Part shown: positions 1 to 4,512 of the stretch, piece after piece
Numbering within the stretch: position 1 is the stretch's first letter
Layout of the letters: every line of letters starts with the position of its first letter
Origin: an uncultured Bacteroidales bacterium
GTDB taxonomy: Bacteria > Bacteroidota > Bacteroidia > Bacteroidales > Muribaculaceae
Assembly (NCBI GenBank): GCA_900552315.1
Contig: URZM01000130.1
Coordinates: forward strand, 1 to 6,187
DNA length: 6,187 nt
Reading direction: 5' to 3'
The notes under the pieces: generated by a model
Databases searched by the model: none
What the model saw: only the letters and a program-made list of their open reading frames with translations
What the model was told of the DNA's origin: nothing
Made by a program: the position numbers and the translations under genes

Positions 1-2
1 TC

Positions 3-188
3 TACAATGCTTTCGAGGCTGCGAACATAAAAGACATACGTCCGCAACCAGCATCAGTGTATGCCACGGCAGGCACGGCCATACGGACGGAACACCTTAG
101 AGATTATTTGGATTTAATGACCTGTGTGGCCCCCGTTGCCATGCAGGTTTTTTATTCCATGCTGTGTGCCCGGCATCAGATGAAATAG
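3..188 (+). CDS. possible C-terminal fragment of an unrecognised protein (doubtful)
   Basis: This frame is open from the window edge for 61 codons to a TAG at 186-188. The first part (AANIKDIRPQPASVYATAG, then RTEHLRDYLDLM) looks protein-like, but I recognise no family. Two things argue against it. A strong + strand intrinsic terminator lies inside the frame at 120-153, and its end overlaps the convergent transporter gene by 13 bp. The other two + frames close at 28-30 and 98-100, so the real upstream gene may end there, before the terminator. A stop lost by a frameshift just before the TAA/TGA at 115-120 would also fit. The neighbouring sequence to the left is needed to decide. Confidence 0.25.
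   Translation, partial: YNAFEAANIKDIRPQPASVYATAGTAIRTEHLRDYLDLMTCVAPVAMQVFYSMLCARHQMK
120..156 (+). terminator. intrinsic terminator of the upstream + strand unit
   Basis: An 11-bp stem (120-130 with 138-148) encloses a 7-base loop and is followed by six T residues (148-153) and then ATT. Two of the pairs are G-U wobbles that exist only in the + strand RNA; on the - strand they become A-C mismatches. The hairpin therefore belongs to a rightward transcript entering from the left edge. It lies just downstream of the convergent transporter gene and may also limit transcription from that side, but it lacks a T tract on the - strand. Confidence 0.8.
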
Positions 189-1543
189 GACAAAAGGACA
201 ATCAAGATCAGTAACGGGGCCAGGTAGCGGACTATGAAGAGAACCGCAGGATAAAGACGCGCCTTCAGCGTGCCATGGTTGGTCAGCTGGTCCTTGAACA
301 GAGCGCGGGGAGCGAACCAGCCCATAAACAGGCATATAAGAATCGAGACCACAGGAAGCATGAAATTGGTGGCCACGGTGTCCAGAAAATCGAAAATGCC
401 CAGGCCGGCGATCCTGACGCCGGAGAGAGGTCCGAAAGACAGTGTACAGATCCCGCTGAACAAGAACAGAGGCAGCATCACCATAAGCGTGGCCGCCACA
501 CGCGATTTCCGAAACCTGTCCTGCACAAAACGTATCGAGACCTCAGAAATCGATATGGTGGATGTCAGAGCGGCCACAAGCAAGGAGAAGAAAAACAGTA
601 TAGACCACACCCGGGTGCCTCCCATGTGCACGAACACCTCCGGAAGGGTGACAAAGACAAGTGTGGTGCCACGTATGTCCGCCTCTCCAAGGCCGAAGCT
701 TGTGATGGCGGGGAAAATGATAAAACCCATCAGCAAGGCCACAAGCAAATCCAGCAACGAAACCGTGACAGCCGTCTGTCCGAGCTTCGTCTCATGCGGA
801 TAATATGCCGAGTAGGTGACAAGTATGCCCATACCCAGGCTGAGCGAGAAAAAAGCCTGCCCCAGGGCACTGACCACAACAGCAGGCGTGATTTTGGAAA
901 AATCCGGAGAGAGGAAAAAGCCCAGGCCCTCTCCGGCTCCCGGCAATGAGCATGAAGCGATGGCGAAGATGACGAGCAAAAGGAAAAGGACAGGCATAAG
1001 AATATTAGAAATCTTCTCTATTCCCTTGCGCACGCCGAGGACGAGCACGCCGATATTCAGTACAATCATGGTGAACGTACAGAACAAAGGGCCGCTGGTG
1101 CCGCAAATGTATGTCTCCATACGGGCATGGAACGTAGCCTCGAGGCCCGCATCGCCCGCATAAGCCGTAGCCTCGTAAAGATTCCCGGTTATGGACTGCA
1201 AGAAATATTCCAATGTCCATCCGGCCACCACCATATAAAAGCAACATATAAGATACGAGGCTATTATGGCGAGAAAACCGACGGCGCCCCATCGGCCCGA
1301 AGGGGCAAAACGGCGAAATACACCCACAGCGTCACTCTGGCCGCCCCGCCCGAGAGCGAACTCCGCGAGCATGACAGGAATACCGAGCACGAGCACACAC
1401 CCGATATAGACCAACAGGAAGGCGGCGCCTCCGTTTGCCTGTGTCTCTGCTGGGAAACGCCACACATTACCCAACCCTACCGCCGAACCAACCGTAGCGG
1501 CAATCAGTCCCAACCTGGTACCGAACTTAGCCTTTTCACTCAT
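176..1543 (-). CDS. sodium-dependent transporter, SNF/NSS family
   Basis: A 455-aa inner-membrane protein of the neurotransmitter:sodium symporter family (LeuT fold), which couples Na+ entry to uptake of an amino acid or related small molecule. The family signature GSAVGLGNVWRFP is at residues 19-31 in the broken TM1. The unwound TM6 segment FFSLSLG is at 231-237, and TM8 carries AALTST at 324-329. By comparison with LeuT, G19/V22/A324/T327/S328 would form the Na2 site and A21/N26/S233 part of Na1. LeuT Asn286 appears replaced by D265. About 11 membrane segments are visible, and the last (about 431-455) ends at the stop, as in bacterial 11-TM members of this length. The substrate cannot be read from sequence; many bacterial members take hydrophobic or aromatic amino acids. 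The gene appears monocistronic, with a structured leader and no clear ribosome binding site before the ATG. Confidence 0.95.
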   Translation of the reverse strand: MSEKAKFGTRLGLIAATVGSAVGLGNVWRFPAETQANGGAAFLLVYIGCVLVLGIPVMLAEFALGRGGQSDAVGVFRRFAPSGRWGAVGFLAIIASYLICCFYMVVAGWTLEYFLQSITGNLYEATAYAGDAGLEATFHARMETYICGTSGPLFCTFTMIVLNIGVLVLGVRKGIEKISNILMPVLFLLLVIFAIASCSLPGAGEGLGFFLSPDFSKITPAVVVSALGQAFFSLSLGMGILVTYSAYYPHETKLGQTAVTVSLLDLLVALLMGFIIFPAITSFGLGEADIRGTTLVFVTLPEVFVHMGGTRVWSILFFFSLLVAALTSTISISEVSIRFVQDRFRKSRVAATLMVMLPLFLFSGICTLSFGPLSGVRIAGLGIFDFLDTVATNFMLPVVSILICLFMGWFAPRALFKDQLTNHGTLKARLYPAVLFIVRYLAPLLILIVLLSYFI

Positions 1544-1680
1544 ACAAAACCAAATCGCTTATACATTCTCTCAGGCAACCGGTCAGCGTGTCTGCTGACC
1601 AGTCTCCTCAATGAAGGGGGGCATACCCGGCAGACATGCGGGATGTGGAAACAGGGACACCGACCCAAATAGACTTTCAC
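1544..1680 (-). promoter_or_regulatory. structured 5' leader of the SNF transporter gene
   Basis: About 137 nt lie between the predicted start of transcription and the transporter ATG. Read on the - strand, the leader holds several hairpins. One is a GGG/CCC stem near 1658-1670. Another is CCC-GCA with a UGUC loop and one bulge, near 1628-1644. The third is a perfect 7-bp stem, GGTCAGC/GCTGACC. Its last part encodes a mini-ORF (1566-1540, MYKRFGFV) whose TGA overlaps the transporter ATG as ATGA. I could not match it to a known riboswitch class. A cis-regulatory role is inferred from this structure alone. Confidence 0.4.
1581..1600. repeat. perfect inverted repeat in the transporter leader
   Basis: GGTCAGC at 1581-1587 and GCTGACC at 1594-1600 are exact reverse complements separated by 6 bases. 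In the leftward transcript this is a stable hairpin ending about 38 nt before the transporter ATG. No T tract follows it, so it is not a simple terminator. It could equally be an operator in DNA. Confidence 0.7.
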
Positions 1681-1682
1681 GG

Positions 1683-1690
1683 CAAATTTA
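1683..1690 (-). promoter_or_regulatory. candidate promoter -7 element for the SNF transporter
   Basis: On the - strand the sequence reads TAAATTTG, a full match to the Bacteroidota -7 consensus TAnnTTTG, in an A/T-rich stretch. At the expected -33 spacing only ATG is found in place of TTG, so the upstream half is weak. It would place the transcript start near 1679 and give a leader of roughly 135 nt. Confidence 0.45.
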
Positions 1691-1815
1691 ATATTTTTTG
1701 CGCATATTTACATTATGGAAACGCAAGATTCCTGCACAAACCCCGGTTAACGCCAGATTATACTGAATCCTCACAACGACATTTACAGCAAGACAAATAA
1801 ATCCATAACACATCA

Positions 1816-1833
1816 TGAAATGGACTGAAATGG
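1816..1833 (+). repeat. direct repeat upstream of the HTH-gene promoter
   Basis: TGAAATGG occurs at 1816-1823 and again at 1826-1833, a 10-bp period close to one helical turn. It lies 22-39 bp upstream of the -33 element of the promoter at 1855-1885. The position suits a regulator site, but the assignment rests on arrangement only. Confidence 0.35.
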
Positions 1834-1837
1834 TTAT

Positions 1838-1858
1838 GTGAACCAGAAATGAACTTGC
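1838..1858 (+). promoter_or_regulatory. candidate operator, copy 1 of a shared promoter element
   Basis: This reads GTGAACCA, G, AA, A, TGAACTTGC. It is a direct repeat of TGAAC with an 11-bp period, and its right end contains the -33 TTG at 1855-1857. A second copy, with 19 of 21 bases identical, sits in the same register at the - strand promoter of the small lipoprotein gene (4391-4411). Overlap with -33 would suit a repressor; an activator contacting the upstream half is also possible. Confidence 0.55.
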
Positions 1859-1885
1859 AAGGTTGCAAACATTGAGCTAATTTTG
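1855..1885 (+). promoter_or_regulatory. promoter of the HTH-like gene
   Basis: TTG (1855-1857), a 20-bp spacer and TAATTTTG (1878-1885) match the Bacteroidota housekeeping promoter TTG-N19-21-TAnnTTTG exactly. Transcription should begin near 1889, leaving a leader of about 105 nt before the TTG start codon. Two TTGCAA palindromes separated by GG (1855-1868) begin on the -33 element. Confidence 0.65.
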
Positions 1886-1994
1886 CCATAAATACATGAC
1901 CATGCAATCTGTCCGGATTTCTTCAACTTCATTTTCTGCGCTGAAAGGCCATCTGCAGCTTGCGGTCATTTTATGGAATATAAGCTGATTAGCA

Positions 1995-2582
1995 TTGTCA
2001 AATAATACACAACATAACAACCAGGGCAATATCTTCCTTCCCCTGCTTTTGCAGGAAGTGGAAAGGCAATTCAATATCTCGCCCCGAACCCCGTCTCATT
2101 TCGAGGAACTTGCAGAGAAAATCTCGGCCAAGGCCGGGGAGCCGCTCAGTCTCTCCACCGTCAAGCGTCTGTGGGGCTACGTGGAGCGCGGGCGCAAACC
2201 GCATCAATCCACCCTCAACGTGCTGGCTCACGCGGTGGGATATGCCGATTTCACGTCGTTCTGCGCCGCCGCAGGTATGCAGGCATCTCTTGAATCGAGC
2301 CATTTCACAGCCGCCGCGTCCCTCGACTCCGACACGCTCACCCCGGGGCAGAAATTGATAATAAACTGGTTTCCTGACCGGGAACTTCGCATCCGCTATC
2401 TGGAAGGCCAGAATTTCGAGATTGAGGAGAGCGTAAACTCCAAGCTGCGCCCCGGCTATGTCATCACATGTGTCATCACGCCGGGCGAACCGCTCACCCT
2501 CAAGGTCACGGACCCTGTAACGGGCCTGAGCGCCACCTATGTATGCGGCACCAACGGAGGCATCACCTTCCGCCCCGTGTGA
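1995..2582 (+). CDS. HTH-like domain protein of unknown function, apparent TTG start
   Basis: A 195-aa soluble protein with no signal peptide. Residues 15-90 carry the motif order LLLQEVERQFNISPRT, LSLSTVKRLWGYV, then STLNVLAHAVGY. This recurs in many Bacteroidota proteins and resembles an HTH DNA-binding fold. Residues about 115-195 form a second, beta-rich module (INWFPDRELRIRYLEG, then EESVNSKLRPGY) commonly attached to it. The molecular role of the family is not established; a regulatory, nucleic-acid-binding role is inference. No in-frame ATG precedes the conserved region: the frame is closed by TGA at 1986-1988, and the next Met is near residue 95. TTG at 1995 is therefore the only usual start codon that keeps the domain intact apart from TTG 2049, which would cut into it. 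The promoter shares an operator-like block with the small lipoprotein gene. Confidence 0.85.
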   Translation: MSNNTQHNNQGNIFLPLLLQEVERQFNISPRTPSHFEELAEKISAKAGEPLSLSTVKRLWGYVERGRKPHQSTLNVLAHAVGYADFTSFCAAAGMQASLESSHFTAAASLDSDTLTPGQKLIINWFPDRELRIRYLEGQNFEIEESVNSKLRPGYVITCVITPGEPLTLKVTDPVTGLSATYVCGTNGGITFRPV

Positions 2583-2645
2583 ACCAAGGCAGACATCCCT
2601 CCCTCGAAAAAAGAAGTACATCCGTTTTGCATACTTATAGAAATG

Positions 2646-2695
2646 ACCTCCCCGGGCCCTCGCGGTTCGGGGATTATCATTCATACCCGGAGGGT
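2646..2695. repeat. imperfect palindrome after the HTH-like gene
   Basis: TCCCCG (2649-2654) pairs with CGGGGA (2668-2673). A wider imperfect pairing joins ACCTCCCCGGG (2646-2656) and CCCGGAGGGT (2686-2695). It begins about 65 bp after the stop of the + strand gene and could help end its transcript, but there is no T tract. No coding potential is visible here. Confidence 0.35.
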
Positions 2696-2717
2696 CGCTA
2701 AAATAGATGTCTCGCCT

Positions 2718-2750
2718 TGCAGGGCTGAGCCCCGGTGCAGCCGCCCTGCA
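2718..2750. repeat. inverted repeat TGCAGGGC/GCCCTGCA
   Basis: TGCAGGGC at 2718-2725 and GCCCTGCA at 2743-2750 are exact reverse complements around a 17-base centre. The GC-rich centre offers alternative pairings (GGCTG with CAGCC). It lies 23 bp from the next palindrome, and both sit in gene-free DNA between convergent genes, as expected of dispersed REP-type elements. Confidence 0.5.
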
Positions 2751-2773
2751 GTCAACGTTTATTAATGCTCGGC

Positions 2774-2793
2774 GGATGCACCGTGGTGCATCC
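2774..2793. repeat. REP-like palindrome GGATGCACC-GT-GGTGCATCC
   Basis: This is a perfect 9-bp inverted repeat with a 2-base centre, flanked by CGGC and CTACA. From general knowledge, short palindromes of this style are scattered in intergenic DNA of Bacteroidales genomes. Here it lies between two converging genes, a usual REP location. Copy number in this genome cannot be seen from one window. Nothing in 2583-2845 looks coding. Confidence 0.6.
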
Positions 2794-2845
2794 CTACACT
2801 GTTTGTCAGCACGTTACGAGATAAATGTGCGCGGAATAGTTGCTA

Positions 2846-2883
2846 TAAAAAGAGGTGTGCCGGCCATACCATGCCGACACACC
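2846..2883 (-). terminator. intrinsic terminator of the 278-aa lipoprotein gene
   Basis: On the - strand, GGTGTG and CACACC (2878-2883 with 2854-2859) pair. After one mismatch, CGGC/GCCG pair around an 8-base loop. The stem is followed by TCTTTTTAT (2853-2845). It lies 30 nt after the TGA of the lipoprotein gene. The + strand lacks a T tract after the stem, so the direction is clear. Confidence 0.85.
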
Positions 2884-2913
2884 AACCTGTTTATACCACA
2901 AAGACAATCTAAA

Positions 2914-3750
2914 TCACTGAACAGCACTGGTGATAATACGCTGGAGACGCTGTATCTGCGCCTCGGTCATATCGCCTCTTGCGTTATCAAGCTTCTCCTC
3001 CAAGGACTGAGCCTTGCTCATGATAGAAGCAATCTCAGAAGCTGCAGAAGTATCACCATTCATGATACGCTGATTGATGGCTCTAATCTGGTTCATGTAA
3101 GACTCGTACTCGTCGAGCACGGCATCCCAGTTGCTTCCGCTGAGGCTTCCACCGGAAAGATCCTCGGACTCATCCATGCTGGCTGAAGGATCGCCGTTAA
3201 GCTGGTAAGCGCTCGTAATGCGGAACTTAACCACCTTGGCTGCATCCTCCTCCTTGAAAGGCATCTGGAACCTTATCGAGCCCTTTGAACCGGGAGTGAG
3301 CTTAACCAACTCAATATTATCATCAGAGCTGTATGCTCCCGAGACACCAGCGCCATTTGCGCTGACCTTATCAATGACGTTCCCGTCAGCATCAAGCATT
3401 TCTATGCCAAAACCAACATTAGCATAAGCTCCGCCATCAGTCCTATACCCGCCAAAAGGCAGCAGGTGATAAGCGTTTGTATCAAACGGGAGCTCGGCCT
3501 CTGTACGTTCAAGTTCCACAGTAAGCAGAGCAGGGTGTTCGCCTGTGGGCTTGTATTCGCGGTCTACGACCTTGTAGCACTCGCCAAGGTCGCCGGAGAC
3601 GGTGGTCGTCTCAGCTTTGATGACACCCTCTTTGGGGGCGTCCTTGCCGGCAACCGAGTCGGAATCCGAATCAGAGCCTTTCTTGCCGCAGGAGACGGCG
3701 AGAAGCGCGGTCAGGCACAGGATGGCCGGGATCTTAAGATACTTTTTCAT
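2914..3750 (-). CDS. 278-aa lipoprotein with a helical C-terminal domain
   Basis: Residues 1-20 are a lipoprotein signal peptide (MKKYLKIPAILCLTALLAVS) with the lipid-bearing cysteine at C21 (lipobox AVSC). The mature protein begins GKKG then SDSDSDS. An acidic Ser/Asp tract after the cysteine is the kind of signal that sends Bacteroidota lipoproteins to the cell surface, so an outer-membrane, perhaps exposed, location is likely. Residues about 55-195 look beta-rich. Residues about 205-278 (WDAVLDEYESYMNQI onward) are helical and charged, resembling a C-terminal region of many Bacteroidales lipoproteins filed under domains of unknown function (possibly DUF6591, from memory). No enzyme motif is visible. 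The start is the ATG that gives the signal peptide. It is followed by its own terminator and lies downstream of the small lipoprotein gene, separated by a large hairpin. Confidence 0.9.
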   Translation of the reverse strand: MKKYLKIPAILCLTALLAVSCGKKGSDSDSDSVAGKDAPKEGVIKAETTTVSGDLGECYKVVDREYKPTGEHPALLTVELERTEAELPFDTNAYHLLPFGGYRTDGGAYANVGFGIEMLDADGNVIDKVSANGAGVSGAYSSDDNIELVKLTPGSKGSIRFQMPFKEEDAAKVVKFRITSAYQLNGDPSASMDESEDLSGGSLSGSNWDAVLDEYESYMNQIRAINQRIMNGDTSAASEIASIMSKAQSLEEKLDNARGDMTEAQIQRLQRIITSAVQ

Positions 3751-3783
3751 TGCGTTTGTTTTATTGATAGTTTATACGTTTTA

Positions 3784-3803
3784 TTCAACGGCTTGCCGCT
3801 GAA
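3784..3803 (-). other. hairpin in the 5' leader of the 278-aa lipoprotein gene
   Basis: On the - strand, TTCAGCGGC pairs with GCCGTTGAA. The central G-U pair exists only in the leftward RNA and is a mismatch on the + strand. It lies 34-53 nt before the ATG. With no T tract it is more likely a stability or translation element than a terminator. Confidence 0.4.
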
Positions 3804-3821
3804 TATCTGATTTAAAAGTTA

Positions 3822-3864
3822 CACGGGCAGACGACGAGACGCATGCCAGGCGTGTCTGCCCGTG
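3822..3864 (-). terminator. hairpin between the two lipoprotein genes, probable terminator
   Basis: CACGGGCAGAC (3822-3832) and GTCTGCCCGTG (3854-3864) are a perfect 11-bp inverted repeat; an inner ACGC/GCGT stem adds four pairs. On the - strand the stem is followed, three bases later, by the short T tract of TAACTTTTAAAT. It begins 77 nt after the stop of the 112-aa lipoprotein gene and ends 71 nt before the next ATG. It probably ends or attenuates the first transcript. Confidence 0.6.
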
Positions 3865-3941
3865 GTCGGTTCACAAACTCTCTTTTGTTCGTATCCGTTT
3901 CAACACGTGTTTACTACGGGGAGCTACCAGTTCCTGACGGG

Positions 3942-4280
3942 TCAAAGACCTTTCATCTTTTTCTGCATCTCGGCAGCAGCGTCCTCGGCAGACTTCTGGA
4001 TGTCATTGCCTGCAGCCTCGAGGAACTCCGTTTTCGCATTCACAACCTCATCGTTGTCAGCAAGCTTAAGTGCATCCGCGCCCATGTCCTTAATCACATC
4101 AGCGACCTTGGTCTCTGTGTCCTTGATGATTTCATTGCGCTTCTCAGTGTCGCCGTCGCAGTTCTTAAGCTGCTCAGTCCCATCTTTGTAGATGTCCTTG
4201 ATTTTGTCGGCATTGCTGGAGCAGGATACCATGGCGAACATAGCCATGGCTGCCGCAAACGAGAGAATAATCTTCTTCAT
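3942..4280 (-). CDS. small helical lipoprotein (112 aa)
   Basis: Residues 1-19 are a lipoprotein signal peptide (MKKIILSFAAAMAMFAMVS) with the acylated cysteine at C20 (lipobox MVSC). The mature 93 residues are charged and almost wholly helical (NADKIKDIYKDGTEQL ... DAAAEMQKKMKGL), with heptad-like spacing that suggests a coiled coil. A second cysteine lies at 41. I recognise no named family; a structural or regulatory envelope role is inference. The frame continues 25 codons upstream to an ATG at 4355, but the chosen start at 4280 is the one that makes a proper signal peptide, and the longer form would bury it. A consensus promoter lies 84 bp upstream, preceded by the 21-bp block shared with the HTH-like gene. 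Confidence 0.88.
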   Translation of the reverse strand: MKKIILSFAAAMAMFAMVSCSSNADKIKDIYKDGTEQLKNCDGDTEKRNEIIKDTETKVADVIKDMGADALKLADNDEVVNAKTEFLEAAGNDIQKSAEDAAAEMQKKMKGL

Positions 4281-4363
4281 TGCTTTATTGATTTTTAGGT
4301 TTACGTTATTATCTGTATTGCTAATATGATGGTACTGTGCCGTAAGGTCGCACAATTACATCG

Positions 4364-4394
4364 CAAAGTTACTCATGTGTACGCGAGTCGGCAA
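4364..4394 (-). promoter_or_regulatory. promoter of the 112-aa lipoprotein gene
   Basis: On the - strand, TTG (4394-4392), a 20-bp spacer and TAACTTTG (4371-4364) match the Bacteroidota consensus exactly. The transcript would start near 4360 and carry a leader of about 80 nt. This supports the start codon at 4280 over the ATG at 4355, which would lie almost on the transcript start. Confidence 0.7.
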
Positions 4395-4411
4395 GTTCAC
4401 TTTTGGTTCAC
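4391..4411 (-). promoter_or_regulatory. candidate operator, copy 2 of a shared promoter element
   Basis: On the - strand this reads GTGAACCA, A, AA, G, TGAACTTGC, identical at 19 of 21 positions to 1838-1858. Both copies end in the -33 TTG followed by a 20-bp spacer. On the + strand it appears as two GTTCACTTTT units with an 11-bp period (4395-4404, 4406-4415). Confidence 0.55.
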
Positions 4412-4477
4412 TTTTTCGGGCAGCGCTTGAACCTCATATCCATGCTCCTGTAGAACCATGCGGGCCTTGCAGGTCAC

Positions 4478-4508
4478 TTGCAGAAACTGAGGGAAATTAG
4501 TAACTTCG
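4478..4508 (+). promoter_or_regulatory. promoter of the kinase gene, near-leaderless
   Basis: TTG (4478-4480), a 20-bp spacer and TAACTTCG (4501-4508) match TAnnTTTG with one difference. Only four bases separate it from the ATG at 4513, so transcription would begin at or within a few bases of the start codon. CTTGCAG is repeated at 4466-4472 and 4477-4483 (11-bp period), the second copy covering -33. Confidence 0.5.
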
Positions 4509-4512
4509 CAGC

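Noticed and set aside
1127..1672. 181-aa open frame on the + strand over the transporter start and leader
   Set aside because: It lies antisense to a certain SNF transporter and has a composition unlike a folded protein; the same holds for frames at 270-803, 275-949 and 816-1163.
1544..1680. Known riboswitch (TPP, glycine or SAM type) in the transporter leader
   Set aside because: CTGAGAG and GGG/CCC stems gave a passing resemblance, but the conserved core sequences of these classes are absent.
1998..2684. 228-aa open frame on the - strand opposite the HTH-like gene
   Set aside because: It is antisense to a recognised protein family. Its product is rich in Arg and Gly with no domain pattern, which is typical of a shadow frame in GC-rich coding DNA.
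2707..3186. 159-aa open frame on the + strand
   Set aside because: It is made of translated palindromes and then the antisense of the 278-aa lipoprotein gene, whose own terminator (2846-2883) it would cross.
3902..3911. Palindrome AACACGTGTT as an operator
   Set aside because: It lies downstream of the small lipoprotein stop, before the large hairpin, and is not near a recognisable promoter. A 10-bp palindrome alone is weak evidence.
3843..4298. 151-aa open frame on the + strand antisense to the small lipoprotein
   Set aside because: It is a mirror of the lipoprotein gene and ends in its signal-peptide region; no independent start or promoter is visible.
3942..4355. 137-aa version of the small lipoprotein starting at 4355
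   Set aside because: The extra 25 residues are polar and would precede a normal lipoprotein signal peptide. The consensus promoter at 4364-4394 also leaves no room for initiation at 4355 except as a near-leaderless start.
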